Positions 17,356-25,426 of a stretch of 48,664 nucleotides of DNA are shown one piece after another; positions within the stretch are counted from its first letter, which is position 1; the number at the start of each line of letters is the position of its first letter. Both the position numbers and the translations under genes were made by a program. Below the pieces are notes generated by a model that saw only the letters and a list, made by a program, of their open reading frames with translations, made no database searches and was not told the origin of the DNA. Source of the DNA: A07HB70 sp964512675 (lineage in GTDB: Archaea; Halobacteriota; Halobacteria; Halobacteriales; Haloferacaceae); NCBI GenBank assembly GCA_964512675.1, contig CAZEJR010000019.1:1-48664 (forward strand), written 5' to 3'.

Positions 17356-17976
17356 ATGAGACGCCGCGAGCTCCTCAGAGCGGCGGGCGGCGGGACGGCA
17401 GCAGCCGCCACGGCGACCGCGGCGGCGGCGGGCACCGCGTCGGCTCAGCCCAGCTTCGGCGGCTGGCTGTCCGACGTGACGAACTACGACAGCGTCGTCG
17501 ACGAGACCGGCGCCGAGGAGGTCACCGTCGAGGTCGGCGTCGAGGCAAACGGCGGCGGATTCGGCTTCGGCCCCGCCGCCGTCCAGGTCGACCCCGGCAC
17601 CACCGTCGTCTGGGAGTGGACCGGCGGCGGCGGCCAGCACAACGTCGTCGCACAGTCCGGCGACTTCGAGTCCGACCTGGTCGGCGACGACGGGTTCACC
17701 TTCGAACACACCTTCGAGGAGAAAGGCGTCACCCGGTACTACTGCCAGCCACACCAGTCACTCGGGATGAAAGGCGTCGTCGTCGTCGGCGACGTGCCCG
17801 AGACGGGCGGCGGCGAGGGCGGCGGTGGCAAGGAACTCCACGAGCTCGGGGTCGCGATTCAGGCCCACTGGGTCGGGTCGGCGACAATCCTCGCCATCGT
17901 CGTGAGCATCGTGTACTCGTTCTACATATTGAAGTACGGTGAGACCCCACACTCCGGTCACGGAGGGGCCGAGTAA
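17356..17976 (+). CDS. Halocyanin 1 (blue copper protein), in the bc cluster
   Basis: A membrane-anchored type I copper protein, the electron carrier between the cytochrome bc complex and a terminal oxidase. The 206 residues hold a Tat-like signal (RRRELLRAA, residues 2-10) with an Ala-rich segment to about 31, a plastocyanin domain with ligands H95, C130, H133 and M138 (QHNVV, YYCQPHQSLGM), a Gly/Glu linker and a C-terminal helix (about 172-196) that would anchor it. The stop overlaps the next ATG by one base. Residues about 20-152 are identical in protein and DNA to halocyanin 2 at 27613. The Cu site is complete. Confidence 0.95.
   Translation: MRRRELLRAAGGGTAAAATATAAAAGTASAQPSFGGWLSDVTNYDSVVDETGAEEVTVEVGVEANGGGFGFGPAAVQVDPGTTVVWEWTGGGGQHNVVAQSGDFESDLVGDDGFTFEHTFEEKGVTRYYCQPHQSLGMKGVVVVGDVPETGGGEGGGGKELHELGVAIQAHWVGSATILAIVVSIVYSFYILKYGETPHSGHGGAE
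17411..17812 (+). repeat. 402-bp direct repeat, copy 1
   Basis: Identical at every base to 27668-28069 (offset 10,257). It covers the copper domain of halocyanin 1. A single mismatch (G17813 versus A28070) is followed by seven more identical bases, after which the linker sequences diverge. Identity includes third codon positions. Confidence 0.95.
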
Positions 17977-18362
17977 TGTCGACGAAGGGGAGCACGTACG
18001 GCGACATCCACCGATACGAGCCGGCGCGGGAGAGTACGGCGGCAGCCATCGCGATCGTGCTTCTCACCGTCGTCGAGGTCGTGTTCGTCTCGCTGTTCGT
18101 CTTCGGGCTGGTCAACGGCTGGGCCCTGTCGGACACGGGCAACATGTTCCTCGGCGCGCTGCTCGCAGTGGTGTTCATCGACCTCGCGTTCATCCTCGCG
18201 CTCTACCGAAAGGAGTTCCTGCCGGACGTGATGATCGTAAAGAAGCGCCGCAGAAAGTGGGAAGACCTCTACGTCCGCGAGGACGACGTCGACGGCAGAC
18301 AGCTGGGCGACGGCGCCTGGGACACGGTCAGGCGGGCGATCTACCCCTACTACAAGCAATAA
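17976..18362 (+). CDS. Two-TM membrane protein of the cytochrome bc operon
   Basis: A 128-residue haloarchaeal protein with two helices (about 22-45, STAAAIAIVLLTVVEVVFVSL, and 57-78, FLGALLAVVFIDLAFILALY), then a basic cytoplasmic segment KKRRRKWEDLY and a C-terminus ending YYKQ. It is placed between halocyanin and cytochrome b with a one-base overlap and a three-base gap. It is likely an accessory subunit; there are no heme or Fe-S ligands. Confidence 0.85.
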   Translation: MSTKGSTYGDIHRYEPARESTAAAIAIVLLTVVEVVFVSLFVFGLVNGWALSDTGNMFLGALLAVVFIDLAFILALYRKEFLPDVMIVKKRRRKWEDLYVREDDVDGRQLGDGAWDTVRRAIYPYYKQ

Positions 18363-18365
18363 CAG

Positions 18366-19178
18366 ATGAGCCTCGAGAAACGGGACGACTACGACCACAA
18401 CGCCTGGATCAAGTCGAAGGACCTCTCGCCGGTCGAGACCGTCTTTCTGACGACGCTGGTCTGGCTGGACAAGCGCCTGCGAATCGTCGACTACCTCGAG
18501 CTGCTCGAGACGCTCTACTACCGGTCGAACATGCAGATGCCGAAGAGTCACACCGAACAGTACGACCTCGACAACAAGTTCTGGTACTGGTACCCGCTGT
18601 ACACGCTCGGATCGTTCTCCACGCTCGCGTACGTCGTAGCGGCGGTGTCGGGCGCACTCCTCGGGTTCTACTACTCGCCGTCGACGGCGGCTGGGGCCTG
18701 TAACATCTCGAACGCGAGCGTCGCGTACTGCTCGATCGAGAGCATCATGCGCGACCTCCAGTTCGGGTTCATGCTCCGGTCGATCCACCGGTGGTCGGCA
18801 CAAGTGATGGTCGCCGCCGTCTTCCTCCACATGCTCCGGGTCTACTTCACCGGAGCGTACAAAGAGCCCCGCGAGCTGAACTGGCTGATCGGTATCGTGC
18901 TCATCTCGCTGACGATGGTGTTCGGCTACACCGGCTACCTGCTCCCGTGGGACCAGCTGGCGTTCTGGGCCGGCCAGATCGGCGTCGAGATGAGCCTCTC
19001 GATCCCGCTGGCCGGCGAGTGGGTCGCACAGCTGCTGTTCGGGGGCTTCACGCTCTCGCAGGCGACGCTCCAGCGGATGTACATAATCCACGTGTTCCTG
19101 CTCCCGTTCGTCGTGACGACACTCATCGCGATCCACATCGGCATCGTGTGGGTGCAGGGGATCGCGGAGCCACACTGA
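18366..19178 (+). CDS. petB: Cytochrome b6-type subunit of a quinol oxidoreductase
   Basis: The diheme cytochrome b of a bc-type complex that oxidises menaquinol and reduces halocyanin. Heme ligands are H141/H155 and H242/H257. The spacings of 14 and 15 residues match cytochrome b6 rather than mitochondrial-type cytochrome b (14 and 14). Typical motifs: SIHRW, RVYFTGAYKEPRELNW and GYTGYLLPWDQ. The 270 residues cover only the N-terminal four-helix part, with the C-terminal part encoded separately downstream, as in b6f. There is an N-terminal extension of about 75 residues before the first core helix. Confidence 0.93.
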   Translation: MSLEKRDDYDHNAWIKSKDLSPVETVFLTTLVWLDKRLRIVDYLELLETLYYRSNMQMPKSHTEQYDLDNKFWYWYPLYTLGSFSTLAYVVAAVSGALLGFYYSPSTAAGACNISNASVAYCSIESIMRDLQFGFMLRSIHRWSAQVMVAAVFLHMLRVYFTGAYKEPRELNWLIGIVLISLTMVFGYTGYLLPWDQLAFWAGQIGVEMSLSIPLAGEWVAQLLFGGFTLSQATLQRMYIIHVFLLPFVVTTLIAIHIGIVWVQGIAEPH

Positions 19179-19182
19179 GACA

Positions 19183-19965
19183 ATGACAGACGACACCACC
19201 GACGACACGCGCGAGGCGCCCGAGAGAACCCCGGTAGCGGACGGCTCCGGCATCGTCGCGCCGGACGACGAGACGCCGACGTGGCGCGAGCGAAAGGAGC
19301 GTCACGTCGGGCTCGCCCGGCTGACCTACGAGTACTTCGAGCGGGCCCGGCGCGAGGACCAGGACCTCCGGACCGAGTCGGACTACGTCGAGCGGGACGT
19401 ACTCGCCTTCCCGACGTGGCCCCACGAGACGGTGCGGAACCTGTCTATCGCGACGTTCTTCGTCGGGATGATCATCTTCCTCTCGGCGACGCTCCCGCCA
19501 CATATCGGCGACCCGGCGAACCCGTCGTCGACGCCGGCGATCATCCTGCCGGACTGGTATCTCTACTGGTCGTTCGGCCTGTTGAAGCTGAACCCGCTGA
19601 ACCCGGAACTCGCCGTCCTCGGCGGGCAGAAGATCATGGCCGACCGGACCTACGGCGTGCTCGCGAACGTCGTGGTCGTGAGTGTCATCGCCGTCGTCCC
19701 GTTCCTCAACAAGGGCGCTGCCCGTCGTCCGGTCGAACAGCCGTTCTGGGCCGCAGTCGGGATGTTCGGCATCGTCTTCGCGTTCACCATCAGCCTGCTG
19801 TCGGTGAAGAACATCATCCCGATGAACGTCGACCTGCTGTTCGACCTGACGTTTCTCGCGCCCGTCGTGGCCGGTATCATCACCTACGCGGTGCTGAAGA
19901 CGATGCGCGAAGGGTATATGTACGACCTCAACCGGCGGTACTACCGGCTGAGGCCGCCGAAGTAG
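19183..19965 (+). CDS. petD: Subunit IV-type C-terminal cytochrome b subunit
   Basis: A partner of the b6-type subunit. The 260 residues have an acidic, charged N-terminus (about 1-78), then helices at about 85-107, 161-180, 186-207 and 215-236. The quinol-site motif is PDWYLYW, corresponding to PEWY of b6f and bc1. It follows petB after four bases. The C-terminus (RRYYRLRPPK) is basic. Haem and Fe-S ligands are absent, as expected. Confidence 0.9.
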   Translation: MTDDTTDDTREAPERTPVADGSGIVAPDDETPTWRERKERHVGLARLTYEYFERARREDQDLRTESDYVERDVLAFPTWPHETVRNLSIATFFVGMIIFLSATLPPHIGDPANPSSTPAIILPDWYLYWSFGLLKLNPLNPELAVLGGQKIMADRTYGVLANVVVVSVIAVVPFLNKGAARRPVEQPFWAAVGMFGIVFAFTISLLSVKNIIPMNVDLLFDLTFLAPVVAGIITYAVLKTMREGYMYDLNRRYYRLRPPK

Positions 19966-19990
19966 CCCGCCGCGCCGGCTCTCACACCAG

Positions 19991-20389
19991 ATGCCCGACG
20001 AGTCGCCCGTCGACGTCGGTCCCGACCGGGACCCGGACCCAGACCCGGACAGAGAGAGCACGGCGGTCGGCGGACGCGACGTCGTCGTGCCCCTCCGTCT
20101 GTACAAGACGATCGTCGTCTTCTCGACGCTCATCGCCGTCGGGAGCGTCGTTCTCGGATTCACGCTTCTGGACGCCGCGACGCTCCAAGTGAGCCTCGTC
20201 CGTGGACTGGTGGTCGGTGTCCTCGCCGCGCTCGGGGCCGTGCCGGCGGACGGGATGCTCTCGGCGACGCTCGCGGCGGCGGGACTGGCGACGATCGCGC
20301 TCGGCGCGGGCGTCTACACGCTCGGAACGCGCTTCCGGGCGGAGGGGATGGGAAACGCTGAAGAGAGCGGGTCCGGAACCGACGAGTGA
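19991..20389 (+). CDS. Two-TM membrane protein of the cytochrome bc operon
   Basis: A 132-residue haloarchaeal protein. It has an acidic N-terminus with a DPDPDPD run, helix 1 (about 41-61, TIVVFSTLIAVGSVVLGFTLL) and helix 2 (about 68-110, with VVGVLAALGAVPADGM and a third hydrophobic stretch). Its stop overlaps the start of the next gene (TGATG). Unknown function, inferred accessory to the bc complex. Confidence 0.8.
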   Translation: MPDESPVDVGPDRDPDPDPDRESTAVGGRDVVVPLRLYKTIVVFSTLIAVGSVVLGFTLLDAATLQVSLVRGLVVGVLAALGAVPADGMLSATLAAAGLATIALGAGVYTLGTRFRAEGMGNAEESGSGTDE

Positions 20390-20667
20390 TGGCCGACGAG
20401 TTCGTCAAAGGTCTCGGTATCTTCACTGGCGCCGGGCTGCTGTGGATCGTGCTTGCCGGCTGGTACCGGACGCCGTCGTTCGGGAGCACAGAGCAGCTCG
20501 TCGCTCCGCTCACCGTCGACACCGCGAACGCGACGCTCCTGAACGTCGTCGCGATCACGCTGATGGACGTGTTCTTCTGGCTCGCACTCCTCGGTCCGCT
20601 GGCGTTCTGGGTGCTGATCCCTGCCGGACGGCAGGCCCGGAAGGCGGTCGAAGAGCGGCGGTCGTAG
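20389..20667 (+). CDS. Two-TM membrane protein, end of the bc operon
   Basis: A 92-residue protein from ATG 20389, overlapping the previous stop by one base. Two helices (about 4-23, FVKGLGIFTGAGLLWIVLAG, and 53-76, VVAITLMDVFFWLALLGPLAF), then a basic end QARKAVEERRS. Convergent with the next gene. No recognised motif; unknown. Confidence 0.8.
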   Translation: MADEFVKGLGIFTGAGLLWIVLAGWYRTPSFGSTEQLVAPLTVDTANATLLNVVAITLMDVFFWLALLGPLAFWVLIPAGRQARKAVEERRS

Positions 20668-20698
20668 TCGGGACACGACACGCGGCGCGGCCCGAGCG

Positions 20699-21142
20699 TC
20701 AGACGACGCTGTTCCAGAACGGCTGGATCACGAAGAAGACCGACTGGTAGCCGGCGTACAGGAGAACCAGCAGCGAGCCGGTGAGGGCGCTCTTGGGACG
20801 CTCGATCGTCAGTCCGTTTCGCGCTTCGACCTTCCGGGACTCGAACTCGAAGAAGTCCGCGAGCAGAGTGCCGACGACGAGGACGGACAGCACCATCCCG
20901 CCGTGGGGGGCGACGACCACGTACCCGAAGCTCACCAGCAGGAGCGCGACCGAGGTGACGGTGTGTGGGACGAACCGGCTGACTGCCTCGGCGCCGCCCT
21001 GCTCGGCCTGACGGACGTACGTCCGGTGGCCGAGCAGACGGGTGACCATGTTCGCCAGCACGAGGGCAAGGACGACGTACGGCAGGATACCCTCGACGGC
21101 GACGAGCTCCTCGACGGGGACGAGGAACTGCAACGGCTCCAT
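20699..21142 (-). CDS. Haloarchaeal integral membrane protein, four TM
   Basis: 147 residues from ATG 21142 (MEPLQFLVPVEELV). Helices near 16-38 (GILPYVVLALVLANMVTRLL), 60-80 (TVTSVALLLVSFGYVVV), 82-98 and 119-140. The upstream ATG-like start at 21163 is less likely: a TTCTAAC box centred near 21170 gives a leaderless start at 21142. Convergent with the bc operon and probably part of the same functional group by location. Function unknown. Confidence 0.8.
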   Translation of the reverse strand: MEPLQFLVPVEELVAVEGILPYVVLALVLANMVTRLLGHRTYVRQAEQGGAEAVSRFVPHTVTSVALLLVSFGYVVVAPHGGMVLSVLVVGTLLADFFEFESRKVEARNGLTIERPKSALTGSLLVLLYAGYQSVFFVIQPFWNSVV

Positions 21143-21312
21143 ACCTCGCTCTGGGACAGCCACCCGTTAGAACCTTTCCGATCCCTCGACCGGGAGCGCG
21201 ACGCGGACACCGCGTGCGGCGGGTGGAGGCTCCGTACTCCGGTCGGTAGCGAGGCGCACACACTGCCGTCGCGGTCGGCAGGCATTTGAGCCGTGGCGTC
21301 CCGAGTGCGGGT

Positions 21313-22476
21313 ATGAGCCGTGTGCGCGTGGCCGGCGTCGGTCTGACGGAGTTCGGTCGGACGCCCCGGCGAACCGGACGAGAGCTGTTCGCCGAGGCGT
21401 CGGCCCGGGCGCTCGACGATGCCGGGGTCGACCGCGAGGCGGTCTCGGCGCTCCACTACGGCAACTTCATGGGTGCCCTCGGCGAGCGACAGGGCCATCA
21501 GGCGCCGCTGATGGCCGAGGCCGCCGGGCTGAACTGCCCGGCGACGCGGTACGAACTCGCGTGTGCCTCCGCCGGCGCCGCGGTTCGTGGCGCCGTCCAG
21601 TCGGTTCGCGGCGGCGAGGCCGACGTCGTCGTCGCGGGCGGGATGGAGCGCATGACGAACCGCACGATCGAGGAGACGACCGAGGCACTCGCCATCGCCG
21701 CCGACGAGCTGTTCGAGGTGCGGGTCGGGGTCACGTTCCCCGGCGCCTACGCGCTGATGGCGCGGTCGTACTTCGAGCGGTTCGGCGGCGAACGCGAGGA
21801 CCTGGCGCACGTCGCGGTCAAGAACCACGCCAACGCGGTGCCGAACGAGTACGCACAGTACCGCGAGGAGATAACGGTCGAACAGGCGCTCGACGCGCCG
21901 ACCGTCGCGGACCCGCTGGGCCTCTACGACTCCTGTCCGATCACGGACGGCGCGAGCGCCGTCGTCCTCGTCGGCGAGTCGTACGCGGAGGAACACGACG
22001 TCGCCGCCGACGTCGCCGTCGTCGGCTCCGGACAGGGCGGCGACCACCTCGCGCTTCAGGACCGCGCGTCGCCGGCGCGCACGCCGGCCACCGACGCCGC
22101 CGCCGCCGAGGCGTTCGCCGACGCCGGCCGGTCGCGCGAGGACGTGGCTGCCGTCGAGGTGCACGACTGTTTCACGATCGCAGAGGTGTGTGCGCTGGAG
22201 GGACTGGGCTTCTACGACCCCGGCGAGGGGGTCGGCGCGGCGCGGCGGGGCGAGACGACGGCAGACGGCTGTCTGCCGGTCAACCTCTCGGGCGGCCTGA
22301 AGGCAAAAGGCCACCCGGTCGGCGCGACCGGCGGGAGTCAGGTCGCAGAGATGACACGCCTCCTGCGCGGCGACCACCCGAACAGCGGCGCCGTCGACGG
22401 GACGGTCGGGCTGACCCACAACGCCGGCGGGACGGTTGCCAGTGCCGTCGTCCACCTGCTGGAGGTAGTCGAGTGA
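21313..22476 (+). CDS. Thiolase family protein (acetyl-CoA C-acyltransferase, SCP-x-like)
   Basis: A 387-residue thiolase-fold enzyme from ATG 21313 (MSRVRVAGVGLTEFG). Active-site Cys is C84 (ELACASAGAA); the C-terminal half has VEVHDCFTIAE and GGLKAKGHPVGATGGSQ, with the conserved His and the loop of the family. Thiolases of this SCP2-like type condense or cleave acyl-CoAs; in archaea they commonly pair with a DUF35 protein, as here (four-base overlap), resembling the thiolase/DUF35 units linked to the mevalonate pathway. It could be the acetoacetyl-CoA-forming enzyme or a beta-oxidation thiolase. Confidence 0.9.
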   Translation: MSRVRVAGVGLTEFGRTPRRTGRELFAEASARALDDAGVDREAVSALHYGNFMGALGERQGHQAPLMAEAAGLNCPATRYELACASAGAAVRGAVQSVRGGEADVVVAGGMERMTNRTIEETTEALAIAADELFEVRVGVTFPGAYALMARSYFERFGGEREDLAHVAVKNHANAVPNEYAQYREEITVEQALDAPTVADPLGLYDSCPITDGASAVVLVGESYAEEHDVAADVAVVGSGQGGDHLALQDRASPARTPATDAAAAEAFADAGRSREDVAAVEVHDCFTIAEVCALEGLGFYDPGEGVGAARRGETTADGCLPVNLSGGLKAKGHPVGATGGSQVAEMTRLLRGDHPNSGAVDGTVGLTHNAGGTVASAVVHLLEVVE

Positions 22477-22868
22477 CCTGGACCGACGAGGGGGTGCGCG
22501 ACGACGGGTTCGACGACTGGCTGGACGCGATCGCGGCGAACGAGGGCCACTACCTCGAGTGCTCGGAGGGACACGGGTCGCTTCCGCCCCGGCTGGTCTG
22601 CCCGGACTGCGGCGCGACCGACCTCGCGGAGACGCCGCTGGCGGACGCGGGCGAGGTCGTCACCTACAGCGTCGTCCACGTCGGGACGGACGCGTTCGAC
22701 GGGCAGACGCCGTACGTCGTCGCGATCGCCGAGTTCGACGGCGTCCGGATCACCGGCCTCGTTCGTGGGGTCGACCCGGAGGACGTGACGGTCGGCGCAC
22801 CAGTCGGGGTGACGGTCGGCGAGAACCCGACGACGGGCGACCGGATCGTCGTCCACCGGGCGCGGTAG
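22473..22868 (+). CDS. DUF35-type OB-fold/zinc-ribbon acyl-CoA-associated protein
   Basis: A 131-residue partner of the thiolase. It starts at GTG 22473, overlapping the thiolase stop. An N-terminal rubredoxin-like zinc ribbon has C-x..C (ECSEGHG) and CPDCGA; the OB domain follows (VVTYSVVHVG to GVTVGENP). Such proteins bind thiolases and channel acyl-CoA. The first zinc knuckle appears as C-x3-H rather than C-x2-C, so the ligand set may be atypical. The stop directly abuts the convergent alpha/beta hydrolase gene. Confidence 0.88.
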   Translation: MTWTDEGVRDDGFDDWLDAIAANEGHYLECSEGHGSLPPRLVCPDCGATDLAETPLADAGEVVTYSVVHVGTDAFDGQTPYVVAIAEFDGVRITGLVRGVDPEDVTVGAPVGVTVGENPTTGDRIVVHRAR

Positions 22869-23843
22869 TCAGGCCGCGCGCTCCTCTGCTGTCTCTGCGG
22901 CAGGCGGGTCGCCGCGGACGACGCCGGCGACGGCGTCGGGGAACTCGACGTGCGGGAGGAGCATCGCGTCGTCGACGACGACGAGCCGGCAGTCGGCCTG
23001 TTCGGCGAGCGCGCGGCCCTCGGCAAGCGGTGTCACCGTCGCCTCGCGGCCCCAGACGAGCGTCGTCTCGACGCCCGCGGCCCGGAGGGCAGAGAGTGTC
23101 TCGGCGAGGGCGACGTCGGCGTCGGCGTTGAGGTAGCCGGCGACGAAGGAGGCGGTGGCGTAGCGCGCCCCCGGCTGGTGGGTGGTGCGCCACTCGTAGT
23201 CGACCCACTCGTCGCTCGGCTGGTCGGCGCCGTAGTAGCCGTGGTCGGCGTTGAAATAGCGGATAGAGGGCCGCGAGACGAGCGCGGCGTGGAGCAGTTC
23301 GCCGAGGACCGGCGCCCGGAGCGCCTCGCGGAGCGCCGTCTTCGGCGGCTCCGGTCCGGCGACGGCGGTCGGACAGACGAGCGTCAGCTCCGTGACCGAG
23401 TCCGGGTCGTCGCTCGCCGCACCGGCGACGTAGGCGGCGGTCAGGCCCGACGCCAGGACGCGTGGCTCGTCCCACTCCGCGAGAAATGCGGCGACGAACT
23501 CCTCGTAGAGCCGTGCCGAATACCGCAGCGGCGGGCGGTCCGAGCAGCCGTAGCCCGGCAGGTCCGGCGCGACGACGTGGTAGTCGGTCGTCAGATCGTC
23601 GACGACGGCCCGGAACTCGCCCGACGATCCGGCGGCATTGACGCCGTGGAGGCAGACGAGTGTCGGGTCGTCCGGGTCGCCGGCCTCGGCGTAGGCGACG
23701 TCGATACCCCGCCAGCGGAACCGGCGGTGGTCGCCGTCGAGCGGCGGTTCGAGCACGCCGGCGCTGTTCCGGAGACCGCGAACCGTGGCGACCCCGCCGG
23801 CGACGAGGAGCGACAGAGCCGCGAGCAGACGTCTCAGACGCAT
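22869..23843 (-). CDS. Alpha/beta-hydrolase-fold protein with degenerate nucleophile site
   Basis: 324 residues. The N-terminal hydrophobic segment (about 4-22) may be a signal or anchor. The fold is clear: LVCLHGVNAAG (oxyanion-hole HG near 66-67), VVAPDLPGYGCSDRP, and the catalytic-His region LLPHVEFPDAV. The nucleophile elbow G-x-S-x-G, however, reads ASGLT (about 131-135) so that the nucleophile position appears to be Gly; the acid-residue region reads WGREATVTPL, where WGRED is usual. It may be non-catalytic or use another residue. It lies convergent to the thiolase pair. Confidence 0.8.
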   Translation of the reverse strand: MRLRRLLAALSLLVAGGVATVRGLRNSAGVLEPPLDGDHRRFRWRGIDVAYAEAGDPDDPTLVCLHGVNAAGSSGEFRAVVDDLTTDYHVVAPDLPGYGCSDRPPLRYSARLYEEFVAAFLAEWDEPRVLASGLTAAYVAGAASDDPDSVTELTLVCPTAVAGPEPPKTALREALRAPVLGELLHAALVSRPSIRYFNADHGYYGADQPSDEWVDYEWRTTHQPGARYATASFVAGYLNADADVALAETLSALRAAGVETTLVWGREATVTPLAEGRALAEQADCRLVVVDDAMLLPHVEFPDAVAGVVRGDPPAAETAEERAA

Positions 23844-23883
23844 ACAGAGAGACGAGAGCGGGAGCGACGTAAGCCCCGCGCTC

Positions 23884-24939
23884 TCAGGCGTCGTCGCGGT
23901 CGAGCGCCGCCCGGACCGGCGCGAGGAGGTCGTCGGCGACGGTGTAGGGGTCGGTCTCGCGGTCAGCGACCCGCTCGGCGACCGCCTCGATCCCGCCGCG
24001 GTGCCGGAGCTCTGCCTCGACCACGTCGGCGGTGTCCTGGCGCAAGAGCGTCCGGATCTCGGCGGCGGCCCGCGACCGCTCCCGGTCGCGCATCCGGCCC
24101 GTCCGCCGGAGGTGGTCGCGGTGGTCGTCGACGGCGTCGGCGAGGGCCGCGACGCCGTCGCCGGTCGTGGCGACGGTTTCGAGGACGGGCGGGGACCAGT
24201 CGTCCGTGTCGTCTCCGTCGTCCTCGTCGCGCCCGTCGTCCGCGACCCCGACGGCGCCGTGGTGCCCGACCCGCGTCCGCCCCTCTCCGCCGCGGAGCTC
24301 CAGCATCTCGCGCAGGTCCGCGACGGCGCGGGCCGCCCCGTCGAGGTCGGCCTTGTTGACGACGAACACGTCGCCGATCTCGAGGATGCCGGCCTTCAGC
24401 ATCTGGACGTCGTCGCCCGACCCCGGCTGGACGAGGACGACGACGGTGTCGGCGGTCCGAACCACGTCCACCTCGTTCTGTCCCGCGCCGACCGTCTCGA
24501 CGACGACGCGGTCGAAGCCCGCCGCGTCCAGCGCCTTCACCGCGTCCGCCGTCGCGGTCGAGAGTCCACCGAGGTGGCCGCGCGCGGACATCGACCGGAC
24601 GAACACGCCCTCGTCGCCGACGGCCGACCCCATCCGCACCCGGTCGCCCAGTACCGCGCCGCCGGTGTACGGCGAGGAGGGGTCGACGGCGACGACACCG
24701 ACCGTCTCGCCCGCGTCGCGGTAGTGGCCGACCAGCTCGTCGACGAGCGTCGACTTCCCGGCACCGGGGCTGCCGGTGACGCCGACGACGGAGGCGTCGC
24801 CGGTGTGCCCGTAGAGCGCGCTCACGACGTCCCGGTGGCCCTCGCTCCGGTTCTCGACGCGCGAGATCGTCCGGGCGAGCGCGCGCGGGTCGCCGTCGAG
24901 CAGCCGCTCGACGAGCGCGCGGTCGGCGTCGGCAGTCAT
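23884..24939 (-). CDS. meaB: MeaB/ArgK-type GTPase, methylmalonyl-CoA mutase chaperone
   Basis: A G3E-family GTPase that protects or loads cobalamin on methylmalonyl-CoA mutase. Start ATG 24939 (MTADADRALV), 351 residues. Walker A GSPGAGKST lies near 56-64; VVAVDPSSPYTGGA, GDRVRM and ETVGAGQNEVDV are typical, and the G4 motif is NKAD. An acidic insert (about 252-266, DDGRDEDDGDDTDD) follows. Its start overlaps the stop of the mutase B12 subunit (ATGA), which confirms the functional link. Confidence 0.95.
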   Translation of the reverse strand: MTADADRALVERLLDGDPRALARTISRVENRSEGHRDVVSALYGHTGDASVVGVTGSPGAGKSTLVDELVGHYRDAGETVGVVAVDPSSPYTGGAVLGDRVRMGSAVGDEGVFVRSMSARGHLGGLSTATADAVKALDAAGFDRVVVETVGAGQNEVDVVRTADTVVVLVQPGSGDDVQMLKAGILEIGDVFVVNKADLDGAARAVADLREMLELRGGEGRTRVGHHGAVGVADDGRDEDDGDDTDDWSPPVLETVATTGDGVAALADAVDDHRDHLRRTGRMRDRERSRAAAEIRTLLRQDTADVVEAELRHRGGIEAVAERVADRETDPYTVADDLLAPVRAALDRDDA

Positions 24940-25373
24940 CGCCGGGTCGGGACGTTCTCGCGGACGAACTGTACCGTCTCGCTCATCGGCGTCCCGGGGC
25001 CGAACACCTCGGCGACGCCCGCCTGCTTCAACTGCTTCGCGTCGCCGTCCGGGACGATACCGCCGAGGAGCACGAGCGTGTCGGCCAGCGCGCCGTACTC
25101 GGCGAGTCCCTCGACGACCTTCGGGACCAGCGTGTTGTGCGCCCCGGAGAGAATGGAGATACCGACGACGTCGACGTCCTCTTGAACGGCGGCCTGGACG
25201 ATATCCTCCGGCGCGCGGTGGAGGCCGGAGTAGATGACCTCGAACCCGGCGTCCCGGAAGGCCCGCGAGATGACGTGCGCACCGCGGTCGTGGCCGTCGA
25301 GTCCGACCTTCGCGACCAGACACCGGATCGGTCGGTCGCGCTCGGACTCTGCTTGGTCCTGCTCCGCGCTCAT
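24936..25373 (-). CDS. Methylmalonyl-CoA mutase, B12-binding (small) subunit
   Basis: A 145-residue cobalamin-binding domain. The base-off/His-on motif is D26-G-H28-D-R-G, with H28 the lower axial ligand, followed by the conserved SGAHNTLV and LVLLGGIVPDGD segments. In haloarchaea the mutase is split: the catalytic large subunit is a separate gene and is not in this window. ATG 25373 is supported by an AT-rich GTGAAATC box centred 27 bases upstream. It overlaps meaB by four bases. Confidence 0.95.
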   Translation of the reverse strand: MSAEQDQAESERDRPIRCLVAKVGLDGHDRGAHVISRAFRDAGFEVIYSGLHRAPEDIVQAAVQEDVDVVGISILSGAHNTLVPKVVEGLAEYGALADTLVLLGGIVPDGDAKQLKQAGVAEVFGPGTPMSETVQFVRENVPTRR

Positions 25374-25426
25374 GTTCGACCGTTCGACGGCGGGCGATTT
25401 CACTCTGACGCCCGCGTCCCGCCGCG

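Noticed and set aside
22559..23131. Arg-rich plus-strand frame across the DUF35/hydrolase junction
   Set aside because: Out-of-frame reading of two well-supported genes.
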